DNA from: Acidobacteriota bacterium
Lineage (GTDB): Bacteria > Acidobacteriota > Thermoanaerobaculia > Multivoradales > JAHZIX01
Assembly (NCBI GenBank): GCA_034211275.1
Contig: JAXHTF010000058.1
Location: 1-32,993, forward strand
Reading direction: 5' to 3'
DNA: 32,993 nt
The position numbers were made by a program, and so were the translations under genes. Positions within the stretch are counted from its first letter, which is position 1, and every line of letters begins with the position of its first letter. Positions 7,404-13,949 of this stretch are shown here, one piece after another. Below the pieces are notes generated by a model that made no database searches, had not been told where the DNA came from, and worked only from the letters and a program-made list of their open reading frames with translations.

Positions 7404-8387
7404 ATGACCGCAAAGGCCCAAGACCTGAGCCTCGACAGTCCCTTCCCGCGCCGGCTTTGGGCCTATCTTCAGGAGCGCTTCCCGCTCGTCGGCCACGGCG
7501 TGCTGATTTTCAGCTACTACTCCTCCAACCAATTCCTCGCCCGCGCCCTGGTGAGCCCCGGCGAGCCCATGCACTACGACACCAGCTCGCTCCTCGGCGG
7601 GCTGACCCTGCTGCTCTTCTTCTTCCATCTGCGGGTCTTCGACGAGCATAAGGACTACGCCGAGGATCGCGTCCACTATCCCCAGCGGGTGCTCTCCCGG
7701 GGGCTCGTCCGGCTGGTGCACCTGCGCTGGTTGGCGGCGGCGGCGATCTTGGGTCAGATGGTCCTGGCGGGGCTCGCTGGCGTGGGGGCCCTGGCCGCCT
7801 GGGCCGTGGCCTTCGCCTTTTCGCTGCTCATGCTCAAGGAATTCTTCGTCGGTGAATGGCTGCGCCGGCGATTCCTGCTCTACGCCCTCACCCACATGAT
7901 GGTGATGCCGCTGCTGGCGCTGATGGTCTTCTCCTTCGCGGTGGGGCGCTGGCCCTGGCAGGCTCCGCCGTGGTTCTGGGTCTACGCCTTCGTCGGCTTC
8001 TTCGTCACTAGCAATTGGGAGGTCTCGCGCAAGATTCGGGCACCGGAGGAGGAGATCGAGGGCGTCGACTCCTACACCCGCATTTTCGGCACCTTCGGCG
8101 CCGCCTGGGTGGTTCTGGGGATTCGGGTGGTGGATACGCTGATGGTGGCGGCGGTGGGCTGGCATCTGCAGCTGCCGCTGTGGTTCTACCTCGCGCTGAT
8201 CGGTCTCTACGGAGTTTGCCTGGTGGGCTTCGTCCAATACCGGCTGGCACCGGCCCCCAAGACCGCCCGCCGCATGGAGACCTTCGCCGGCATGTACATC
8301 ATCGCTTTCGACCTGATTCTGGCGGTGGCCATCGCCCAGAGCTTCGGGTTGGAGCTTCACGGTTGGAGCCTGGGAGGAAGCGGATGA
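7404..8387 (+). CDS. UbiA-family membrane prenyltransferase
   Basis: The product has 327 residues and about eight or nine hydrophobic segments. The first Asp-rich site reads LRVFDEHKDYAEDR (76-89), the form seen in UbiA relatives that lack the usual NDxxDxxxD. The second conserved site is SRKIRAPEEEIEGVDSYTRIFG in the loop near residues 203-224. UbiA enzymes move a prenyl group from a polyprenyl, geranylgeranyl or phytyl diphosphate onto an aromatic ring or glycerol phosphate at the inner membrane. The acceptor cannot be read from the sequence. ATG 7404 follows the ligase stop directly, and the last codons overlap the dikinase start (ATGA at 8384-8387), so it is part of the same mRNA. The convergent neighbour at 11285-12649 is a phytol/polyprenol-kinase-like protein, which could supply the prenyl phosphate. 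Confidence 0.85.
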   Translation: MTAKAQDLSLDSPFPRRLWAYLQERFPLVGHGVLIFSYYSSNQFLARALVSPGEPMHYDTSSLLGGLTLLLFFFHLRVFDEHKDYAEDRVHYPQRVLSRGLVRLVHLRWLAAAAILGQMVLAGLAGVGALAAWAVAFAFSLLMLKEFFVGEWLRRRFLLYALTHMMVMPLLALMVFSFAVGRWPWQAPPWFWVYAFVGFFVTSNWEVSRKIRAPEEEIEGVDSYTRIFGTFGAAWVVLGIRVVDTLMVAAVGWHLQLPLWFYLALIGLYGVCLVGFVQYRLAPAPKTARRMETFAGMYIIAFDLILAVAIAQSFGLELHGWSLGGSG

Positions 8388-11278
8388 GCACGACTGGCTG
8401 GTGGTTGGAAGCCTCCGAGGTGACCGCAGAGCATCGGCGGCGGGTGGGGGGCAAGGCCTGGGCCCTGGCCCGGCTGGCGGCGGTGGGAGGCGGCCCAACC
8501 GAAGGCGGCCCAACCGAAGGTAGCGCGACCTGGAACGTGCCGCCCTGGATGGTGATCACCACCGACGCCTTCCGCTCGGTGCTGGCGCAGGCAGGGGTGG
8601 ATCAGCGCATCCAGCGCCGGCTGGCGTCGGTGACTGACGGCCCGACCGGTGACGACTCGATCAGTGACGACTCGACCGGCGAGGAGGAGACCGAGCTGGC
8701 GGCGGCGGGAGCGGAGATCCGTGGCTGGATCCGCGCCTTGCAGCTGCCGCCGGACCTGGTGCGCGGCCTCGAGAGCTGGCGCCGACAGCGGTTGGCGCCG
8801 GACGCAGCGTTGGCGGTGCGCTCGTCGGCGGTGGGGGAGGACGGTGTCGAGCACTCCTTTGCCGGGCTCCACGACAGCTTCCTCTTCCGCCGCTCGGCAG
8901 AGTCGGTGGCGGAGGCGATTCTGCAGGTTTGGGCGTCGGCCTTCAACGATCGTGCCCTCGCCTATCGCCGCTCCCGCGGGCTCGGCGTCGAAGGCATCGA
9001 GGTGGCGGTGGTGGTCCAGGAGATGATCGACGCGGCGGTGAGCGGCGTGCTCTTCACCGCTCACCCCACCACTGGCGAGGTGCGGGAGATGGTCCTCAGC
9101 GCCCTCTACGGTGCCGGCGAAGGGCTGGTCAGCGCCGGTCTCGAAGCCGATAGCTGGGTGCTCACCAAGGCCGGGCTGCTCAGCCAGGACGAGCTGGCGA
9201 TCCAGCCGCAGATCGTCACCAAGGACGAGCAGCTGGTTTTCGACCAGCGGGCCGGTGAGGGGCTGCGTCGGGAGCCGGTGGCGCCGGAGCTCGCCGGCCG
9301 TCCGTGCCTCGACGAGGAGCAGGTGCGCGCCGCCGGCCGCCTCGGGCTGGCGGTGGAGCGCTTCTTTCGCGAGCCTCAGGACATCGAGCTGTGCTTCGAC
9401 CGGGACGGCCGGCTGTTCTTGCTGCAGTCGCGGGCGGTGACCACGGTGGAGGAAGTGGGGCCCGCCGCCGGCAACCGCAAGGTGTGGGACAACTCGAACA
9501 TCATCGAGAGCTACTCCGGGGTCACCTCCCCCATGACCTTCAGCTTCATCCGCCGCGCCTACACCATCGTCTACCACTGCTTCGCCGAGGTCATGGGCAT
9601 CGCGTCGGAGGCGGTGCGCGCCAACCGGCCGGTGTTCGAGAATATGCTCGGCCTCTTCCGCGGTCAGGTCTACTACAACCTGCTCAATTGGTATCGGGTG
9701 GTGCGGCTCTTCCCGGGCTACGGGCTCAACAAGCGCTTCATGGAGTCCATGATGGGGGTGCGCGAGGAGCTGCAGGACGAGGAGGAGCGACGGGGCTTGG
9801 GGAGCACCCTCGGCGAGGTCTTCGACGTCCTGCGGCTGGTGCTGCGCATCGGCTGGCGATTTACGCGCATTCGCTCCATCGTCGCCGCCTTCGAGGAGCA
9901 TTTCCGAAGCTGCTACGGCCAGTGGAACGCCGTCGATCTCGACTCCCTGGCGCCCCACCAGCTCCACGCCCTCTACCGCGAGATGGAGGAGCGCATGCTG
10001 TGGCAGTGGAAGGCGCCCATCGTCAACGACTTCTACGTCATGGTCTTCTACGGCGTGCTCAAACGCCTATGCGAGAGCTGGTGCGCTGACCAAGACGGCT
10101 CGCTGCAGAACGACTTGCTGTGCGGCGAGGGCGGCATCGAGAGCACCGCCCCCACCCGCGAGCTGATGCGCATGGCGCGGGAGATCCGGCGGGATCCGGA
10201 GGCGGTGCGGACGTTTCTGGACCTGAGCCCGGAGGAGCTGGCCCGACGGGTGCCGCGGGAGCCCCGCTTCGCCGAGCTCGCCGCGGAGATCGAGTCCTAT
10301 CTGGAGAAGTACGGCTTCCGCGGCGCCGACGAGCTCAAGCTGGAGGAACCGTCGGTGGCGGAGCGTCCCGAGTTCCTCTACCAGGTGCTGAAGAATTACG
10401 TCGCGGTGCGGGATCCGTCGGTGCTCGACCTGGAGGCTGCGGAGGAGCGTGAGACGGGAGTGCGCCGGGCTGCCGAAGAGCGGGCGATGAAGAGCCTCTC
10501 CGGATTCCGGGCGCGCCTCTACCGGCGCTGGATCTTCCGCCGGGTGCTGGCCAACGCGCGGCTGGGGGTCAAGAATCGAGAGAATCTGCGCTTCGCCCGC
10601 ACCCGCATCTACGGCCTCTTCCGTCAGCTGCTGCTGGCCTTGGGGGAAGACTTCGCCCGCCGCGGCCTGCTCGAGGAGCGGGACGACATCTTCTACCTCG
10701 CCTTGGACGAGGTCTGGGACTATCTCCAGGGCACCGCCGTGAGCACCGACCTCCAGGGGTTGGCGGCGCTACGACGGCGGGACTTCGACGACTACCGGGA
10801 GGAGACGGAGCGCTTCCCCGCCGACCGCTTCGAGACCTGGGGACTGCCCTATGACCGCAACCTCTACCGCTCGCCGCCGTCGGCGAGGACCGAAGGGGAC
10901 GAGGGCGATGGGCTCCGCGGCACTCCCTGTTGCCCCGGGGTGGTGCGCGGGCCGGTGAAAGTGATTCGTGATCCCGCCGCCGACGCGCGGTTGGACGGCG
11001 AGATCCTGGTGGCCGGCCGCACCGACCCCGGCTGGGTGCCCCTCTTTCCCGCGGTCTCCGGCCTGCTCATCGAGCGCGGCAGCATCCTCTCCCACTCCGC
11101 CATCGTCGCCCGGGAGATGGGCCTGCCCACCATCGTTGGCATTCCGGGTCTGCTGGAGCGGCTGGAGACCGGTGACCAGGTGGAGATGGACGGCGCCCAG
11201 GGCACCGTGCGCCCACTAGCCGAAGCGGGGCTAGCCGAAGCTGAGCTATCCGAGGCTGATGTGTCCGAAACCAACTGA
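8384..11278 (+). CDS. PEP-synthase-like dikinase / ATP-dependent phosphotransferase, substrate unknown
   Basis: Start ATG 8384 follows GGGAGGA with normal spacing; the open frame upstream belongs inside the UbiA gene. The product has 964 residues. The N-terminal ATP-grasp domain (PEP/pyruvate-binding type, about 10-352) shows GGKAWALARL, LAVRSSAVGEDG (143-154), VVVQEMIDAAVSGVLFTAHP and DIELCFDRDGRLFLLQSRAV. A helical middle region opens with VWDNSNIIESYSGVTSPMTF. The C-terminal swivelling domain (about 850-945) carries RGSILSHSAIVAREMGLP with the phosphohistidine at His904. The barrel domain of true PEP synthase is absent. That architecture matches rifampin-phosphotransferase-like enzymes, which pass the beta-phosphate of ATP through His to a small alcohol or acid. 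With UbiA and a prenol-kinase-like gene next door, an isoprenoid or lipid alcohol is a possible acceptor (inference). Three 15-bp tandem repeats lengthen linkers and the C-terminal tail. Confidence 0.85.
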   Translation: MSTTGWWLEASEVTAEHRRRVGGKAWALARLAAVGGGPTEGGPTEGSATWNVPPWMVITTDAFRSVLAQAGVDQRIQRRLASVTDGPTGDDSISDDSTGEEETELAAAGAEIRGWIRALQLPPDLVRGLESWRRQRLAPDAALAVRSSAVGEDGVEHSFAGLHDSFLFRRSAESVAEAILQVWASAFNDRALAYRRSRGLGVEGIEVAVVVQEMIDAAVSGVLFTAHPTTGEVREMVLSALYGAGEGLVSAGLEADSWVLTKAGLLSQDELAIQPQIVTKDEQLVFDQRAGEGLRREPVAPELAGRPCLDEEQVRAAGRLGLAVERFFREPQDIELCFDRDGRLFLLQSRAVTTVEEVGPAAGNRKVWDNSNIIESYSGVTSPMTFSFIRRAYTIVYHCFAEVMGIASEAVRANRPVFENMLGLFRGQVYYNLLNWYRVVRLFPGYGLNKRFMESMMGVREELQDEEERRGLGSTLGEVFDVLRLVLRIGWRFTRIRSIVAAFEEHFRSCYGQWNAVDLDSLAPHQLHALYREMEERMLWQWKAPIVNDFYVMVFYGVLKRLCESWCADQDGSLQNDLLCGEGGIESTAPTRELMRMAREIRRDPEAVRTFLDLSPEELARRVPREPRFAELAAEIESYLEKYGFRGADELKLEEPSVAERPEFLYQVLKNYVAVRDPSVLDLEAAEERETGVRRAAEERAMKSLSGFRARLYRRWIFRRVLANARLGVKNRENLRFARTRIYGLFRQLLLALGEDFARRGLLEERDDIFYLALDEVWDYLQGTAVSTDLQGLAALRRRDFDDYREETERFPADRFETWGLPYDRNLYRSPPSARTEGDEGDGLRGTPCCPGVVRGPVKVIRDPAADARLDGEILVAGRTDPGWVPLFPAVSGLLIERGSILSHSAIVAREMGLPTIVGIPGLLERLETGDQVEMDGAQGTVRPLAEAGLAEAELSEADVSETN
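8489..8518 (+). repeat. 15-bp tandem repeat, two perfect copies, coding GGPTE
   Basis: The unit GGCGGCCCAACCGAA occurs twice in a row, in frame, in a linker of the dikinase N-terminal domain. A length change by one unit would keep the frame. Confidence 0.85.
8648..8677 (+). repeat. 15-bp tandem repeat, two imperfect copies, coding GDDSI / SDDST
   Basis: Two 15-bp units sharing a GTGACGACTCGA core lie in an acidic linker (about residues 89-98) of the dikinase. Confidence 0.7.
11216..11275 (+). repeat. 15-bp tandem repeat, four degenerate copies, coding LAEAG-type pentapeptides
   Basis: Four consecutive 15-bp units (CTAGCCGAAGCGGGG and variants) encode LAEAG, LAEAE, LSEAD and VSETN, the acidic C-terminal tail of the dikinase. 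Divergence rises towards the stop codon. Confidence 0.75.
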
Positions 11279-11288
11279 GCCCGCTCAG
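11275..11288. terminator. Perfect palindrome spanning both convergent stop codons
   Basis: CTGAGC (11275-11280) and GCTCAG (11283-11288) form an inverted repeat that contains the TGA of the dikinase and, on the other strand, the TGA of the membrane kinase. The stem is short and has no T-run, so it may be only a weak two-way terminator. Confidence 0.3.
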
Positions 11289-12649
11289 GGATTCCACAGA
11301 GCGACCCAGCCCAGATCCTGAAGCAGCCATACCAGAACCGGCGCGGCGAGGGTGATGAGGAAGCGGCGGGCGGTCCATTCCCGGGACAGGGCCGCCTCCG
11401 CATGGCGGCGATCGAGAGCACCGTTGAGCAGAGTCAGGGCCAGCACCACGGCCCCCGCACCGGTCAAGGCACTGGCGCCTGCCAAGGAAGTGGTGCCCGT
11501 GGGCTGTTGCAGCAGCCAGGGCACCAGCGCCGTTCCCAGCCAGCCGCAGACGCCCACGGCTCCCAGGGCACCGAGCCAGCGCAGGCCGCGCAGCTGGTGA
11601 TAGCCCAGCAGCCCGGTGGGCAGGGCGAGGGCCAGCACGGTGCCGAGGGCGGCGACGTAGGGGCCGAAGAGGGGCGGGTAGACGCGGGTGCCGTTGGCCA
11701 GCGCCAGTACCAGGAAGGGCAGCAGCAGCGCCCGGGCGATGGTGCGCACCCGCAGCTCCCGCTGGCGGTCGGGGCGGCTCACGAACCAGCCGGCGACGAA
11801 GGCCAGGAAGCCGGCGAAGACCGGCAGCGCCCATTGCCACGAGCCCAGGGACCAGGTGCCGTAGGCGAAGAGGATGAACGTGAGGGTGCCGCCGACGTTG
11901 AACGAGCGCATGCGCCAGACGATGAGCGCGACGGCGCCGCAGATCACCGCCAGGCTGAGGTTCTGATAGATCACTTCGGAGAGCGGCTTGGTGGTGATCT
12001 TGCCCAGGATCACCACCACCGCCAGGGGCACGTAGAGATTGTCCGCCCCCTCCAGGGAGATGGCTTCGAAGAAGGTGACCAGCACCGCTACCAGCAGTGC
12101 CGCCAGAACGCAGATGGCGCGGTCCAGCTCGGTCATCAGCAGCAGCGGTAGATGGATGGCGAGGAAGGCGATGACCAGAAAGACCAGCGAGCCTTCGAGG
12201 CTCTTCTGCTCGTCCTCCACCTCGTAGCGGATGCGTCCGTAATGACCGCCCACCAGCGCTGCAAAGGCATCGCCGATGGCCAGCACCAGGATCGCCGAGA
12301 GATAGAACGCCGGCTGGTCGCGGGCCATGAGGAAGACCAGGAAGACCGCCAGCGGGTAGAACTCGGCACCGCGGCTGGGGCGGTCGATGCCGTGCAGGCT
12401 TTGGAGGAAGCCCCAACGGCCGCCGAAGGCGAAGAGGGCGGTCATGGCGCCGGCCATCACCAGCACCACCCATGGGGAACGCACCAGAAAGGGGAAGAGC
12501 AGGCAGGCGATGCCGCCGCCCAGGTGCACCAGCTTGCGGCTGTGCTCCGGATCGGCGTCGCCGAAACGTTTCCACACCTCCGCCACCGCCACCAGGCCGA
12601 GGAAGATGGCGCTGAGCACGGCGCCGCCGAAGAGGTCTCCGGTCATCAT
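11285..12649 (-). CDS. CTP-type phytol/polyprenol/diacylglycerol kinase-like membrane protein with a long C-terminal membrane extension
   Basis: The product has 454 residues, nearly all in hydrophobic segments. Residues about 5-200 match the dolichol kinase / DGK1 / VTE5 family: SRKLVHLGGGIA (37-48), AIGDAFAALVGGHYG (124-138) and KSLEGS (149-154), the conserved CTP/substrate sites. Members phosphorylate lipid alcohols such as phytol, dolichol or diacylglycerol, usually with CTP. Typical bacterial members have about 200-240 residues; here a second membrane half follows (GKITTKPLS, then SFNVGGTLTFILFAYGTWSLGSW in two parts). It is faintly like DUF92/VTE6 phytyl-phosphate kinase, but I cannot confirm this. 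ATG 12649 overlaps the DUF3419 stop (ATGA), so the two genes are co-translated. The 3' end meets the dikinase gene 6 bp away. The kinase-like fold is fairly secure; the substrate is inference. Confidence 0.8.
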   Translation of the reverse strand: MMTGDLFGGAVLSAIFLGLVAVAEVWKRFGDADPEHSRKLVHLGGGIACLLFPFLVRSPWVVLVMAGAMTALFAFGGRWGFLQSLHGIDRPSRGAEFYPLAVFLVFLMARDQPAFYLSAILVLAIGDAFAALVGGHYGRIRYEVEDEQKSLEGSLVFLVIAFLAIHLPLLLMTELDRAICVLAALLVAVLVTFFEAISLEGADNLYVPLAVVVILGKITTKPLSEVIYQNLSLAVICGAVALIVWRMRSFNVGGTLTFILFAYGTWSLGSWQWALPVFAGFLAFVAGWFVSRPDRQRELRVRTIARALLLPFLVLALANGTRVYPPLFGPYVAALGTVLALALPTGLLGYHQLRGLRWLGALGAVGVCGWLGTALVPWLLQQPTGTTSLAGASALTGAGAVVLALTLLNGALDRRHAEAALSREWTARRFLITLAAPVLVWLLQDLGWVALWNP

Positions 12650-13761
12650 GCCGGGCGGAGCTCCTCGAGGACGAAGGCGCTGTAGAAGAAGGCCCGGTCG
12701 CGGGCGAAGAGGTGCTCAGCCTGCTCCTCCAGGCCATGCACCTGGGCAGCCAGCTCTTCCGGCCGCCGCCGCGGCACCAGCAGGTTCCAATAGGCGAAGC
12801 GGGCCCCTGTGGCGGCGTGCTTCGCCAGCCGGCGATAGACCTGGGTGCCGGTGTCGGCGTCGAGGTACTCGAAAATGTCTGAGAGGTTGAAGCCGTCGAA
12901 GGGGCCGCCTGCTGCGGCATCGCCCCCGTGAGCTTGTGCCGCTTCCTGCACCGGGCCGTGGTGCAGGGTCAACCGGCTCAGCGCCGGCCGCAGCGCTGCG
13001 CAACGCTCCTCCTCCAACCAAGGCGGCAGTGTGTCCCGAAAGCCGCCGCGCAGGATGTATTCGACATAGGGATTGTCATGCACCGGCAGCTCGGTGAGGG
13101 CGTAGCGGGTGCGCTCCAAGATGCGCTCCGACACCGAGCCTTCGACATAGCGGAAGAACTCCGGATCCCGGCCGAAGCGGCCCATCACCGGCCGCGAGAA
13201 AAAGAGGCGGAAGAGCAGGCGCCAGCGCCGGGTGTCCCAGCGCTGCTGATAGAAATGCTCCCGCGCCGCCTTCTGCCGCGGCTCGAGGAGCGCCTCCACC
13301 GTTCGCCGGCGATGCACCAGGGGCAGGATCCGGCGGCGGAAGAAGCTCAGATAGCTCTCGAACTTGCCGTGGTGGGACACGCCGGCCGCCACCACTCCAG
13401 GGTGGCCATCCCAAAACTCCCGCGCCGCCGGCGACAAATCCCCCCGCACTTCGCCGTAGGTGGCGAGGCGCTCGCCGTGGCTTCGGAAGCCGAGAAAGGC
13501 GAGAAGGTCCTCCCGGCTCAGATTGCGCACAGCTGCCGCCTTGAGCTCCACCAATGCCAGCTGCGCCAGACTCAGGTCCGCCGCCACCACCTCCGCCCCT
13601 GCCGCCAGCAGCGCGAAGCTGTTGTCCCCCGCCGAGGCGATAGACAGGATCCGTCGCCCGGCGGCGGGCTCGAGGGCCGCCACCAGCAGATCCGTGTCCT
13701 CCCAGCAGTTGGCGTAGCGGATGTGGTCGAAGCGCGCCCGCTCCTCGATGCTCGCCGGCAT
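12646..13761 (-). CDS. DUF3419 / BtaA-like S-adenosylmethionine 3-amino-3-carboxypropyl transferase
   Basis: The product has 371 residues and no signal peptide. Its start ARFDHIRYANCWEDTDLLV and the SAM-binding stretch ILSIASAGDNSFALLAAGA, followed by VVAADLSLAQLALVELKAAA, are typical of DUF3419. The family's best-known member, BtaA, moves the aminocarboxypropyl group of S-adenosylmethionine onto diacylglycerol, the first step to betaine lipid (DGTS). Later conserved blocks are present: SHHGKFESYLSFFRRRILPLVH, NPYVEYILRG, and FNLSDIFEYLD near the end. No BtaB-like N-methyltransferase is seen in the window, so a finished betaine lipid cannot be claimed. It is the first gene of the reverse pair and overlaps the membrane kinase by 4 bases; a diacylglycerol or prenol substrate shared with that kinase is plausible. 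The family call is good; the acceptor is unknown. Confidence 0.85.
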   Translation of the reverse strand: MPASIEERARFDHIRYANCWEDTDLLVAALEPAAGRRILSIASAGDNSFALLAAGAEVVAADLSLAQLALVELKAAAVRNLSREDLLAFLGFRSHGERLATYGEVRGDLSPAAREFWDGHPGVVAAGVSHHGKFESYLSFFRRRILPLVHRRRTVEALLEPRQKAAREHFYQQRWDTRRWRLLFRLFFSRPVMGRFGRDPEFFRYVEGSVSERILERTRYALTELPVHDNPYVEYILRGGFRDTLPPWLEEERCAALRPALSRLTLHHGPVQEAAQAHGGDAAAGGPFDGFNLSDIFEYLDADTGTQVYRRLAKHAATGARFAYWNLLVPRRRPEELAAQVHGLEEQAEHLFARDRAFFYSAFVLEELRPA

Positions 13762-13872
13762 GGCTCAGCAGCCTCTGGGAGGTTCTGGATGGAAGAGTGA
13801 GCAGAGGTGCATGTCGAGAAGCTCGCCGAGAAGGTGGGTTGCTTCTCAAGCATAGAACATCCCGCCCAAAAG

Positions 13873-13916
13873 CCCAGAGCTCCCGGAAATGCTTGCGATC
13901 TCTCGGGAGCCCTGGG
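13873..13916 (-). terminator. Rho-independent-like terminator for the isoamylase gene
   Basis: CCCAG-A-GCTCCCG (13873-13885) pairs with CGGGAGC-C-CTGGG (13904-13916): 12 pairs with one mismatch and an 18-base loop. Read on the minus strand, the stem is followed one base later by TTTT. It lies 34 bp past the isoamylase stop and before the DUF3419 start, separating the two same-strand genes. Confidence 0.55.
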
Positions 13917-13949
13917 AGCGCCGGCTTCCGGCCGGCTTTGGGGTCGAGG

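Noticed and set aside
8357-9967. 536-codon minus-strand open frame opposite the dikinase
   Set aside because: Its translation is a complement of ATP-grasp coding DNA and shows no family motif; the plus strand has all expected active-site residues.
4610-13761. Complete betaine-lipid (DGTS) pathway
   Set aside because: A BtaA-like gene is present but no BtaB-type N-methyltransferase was found, so the pathway cannot be claimed.
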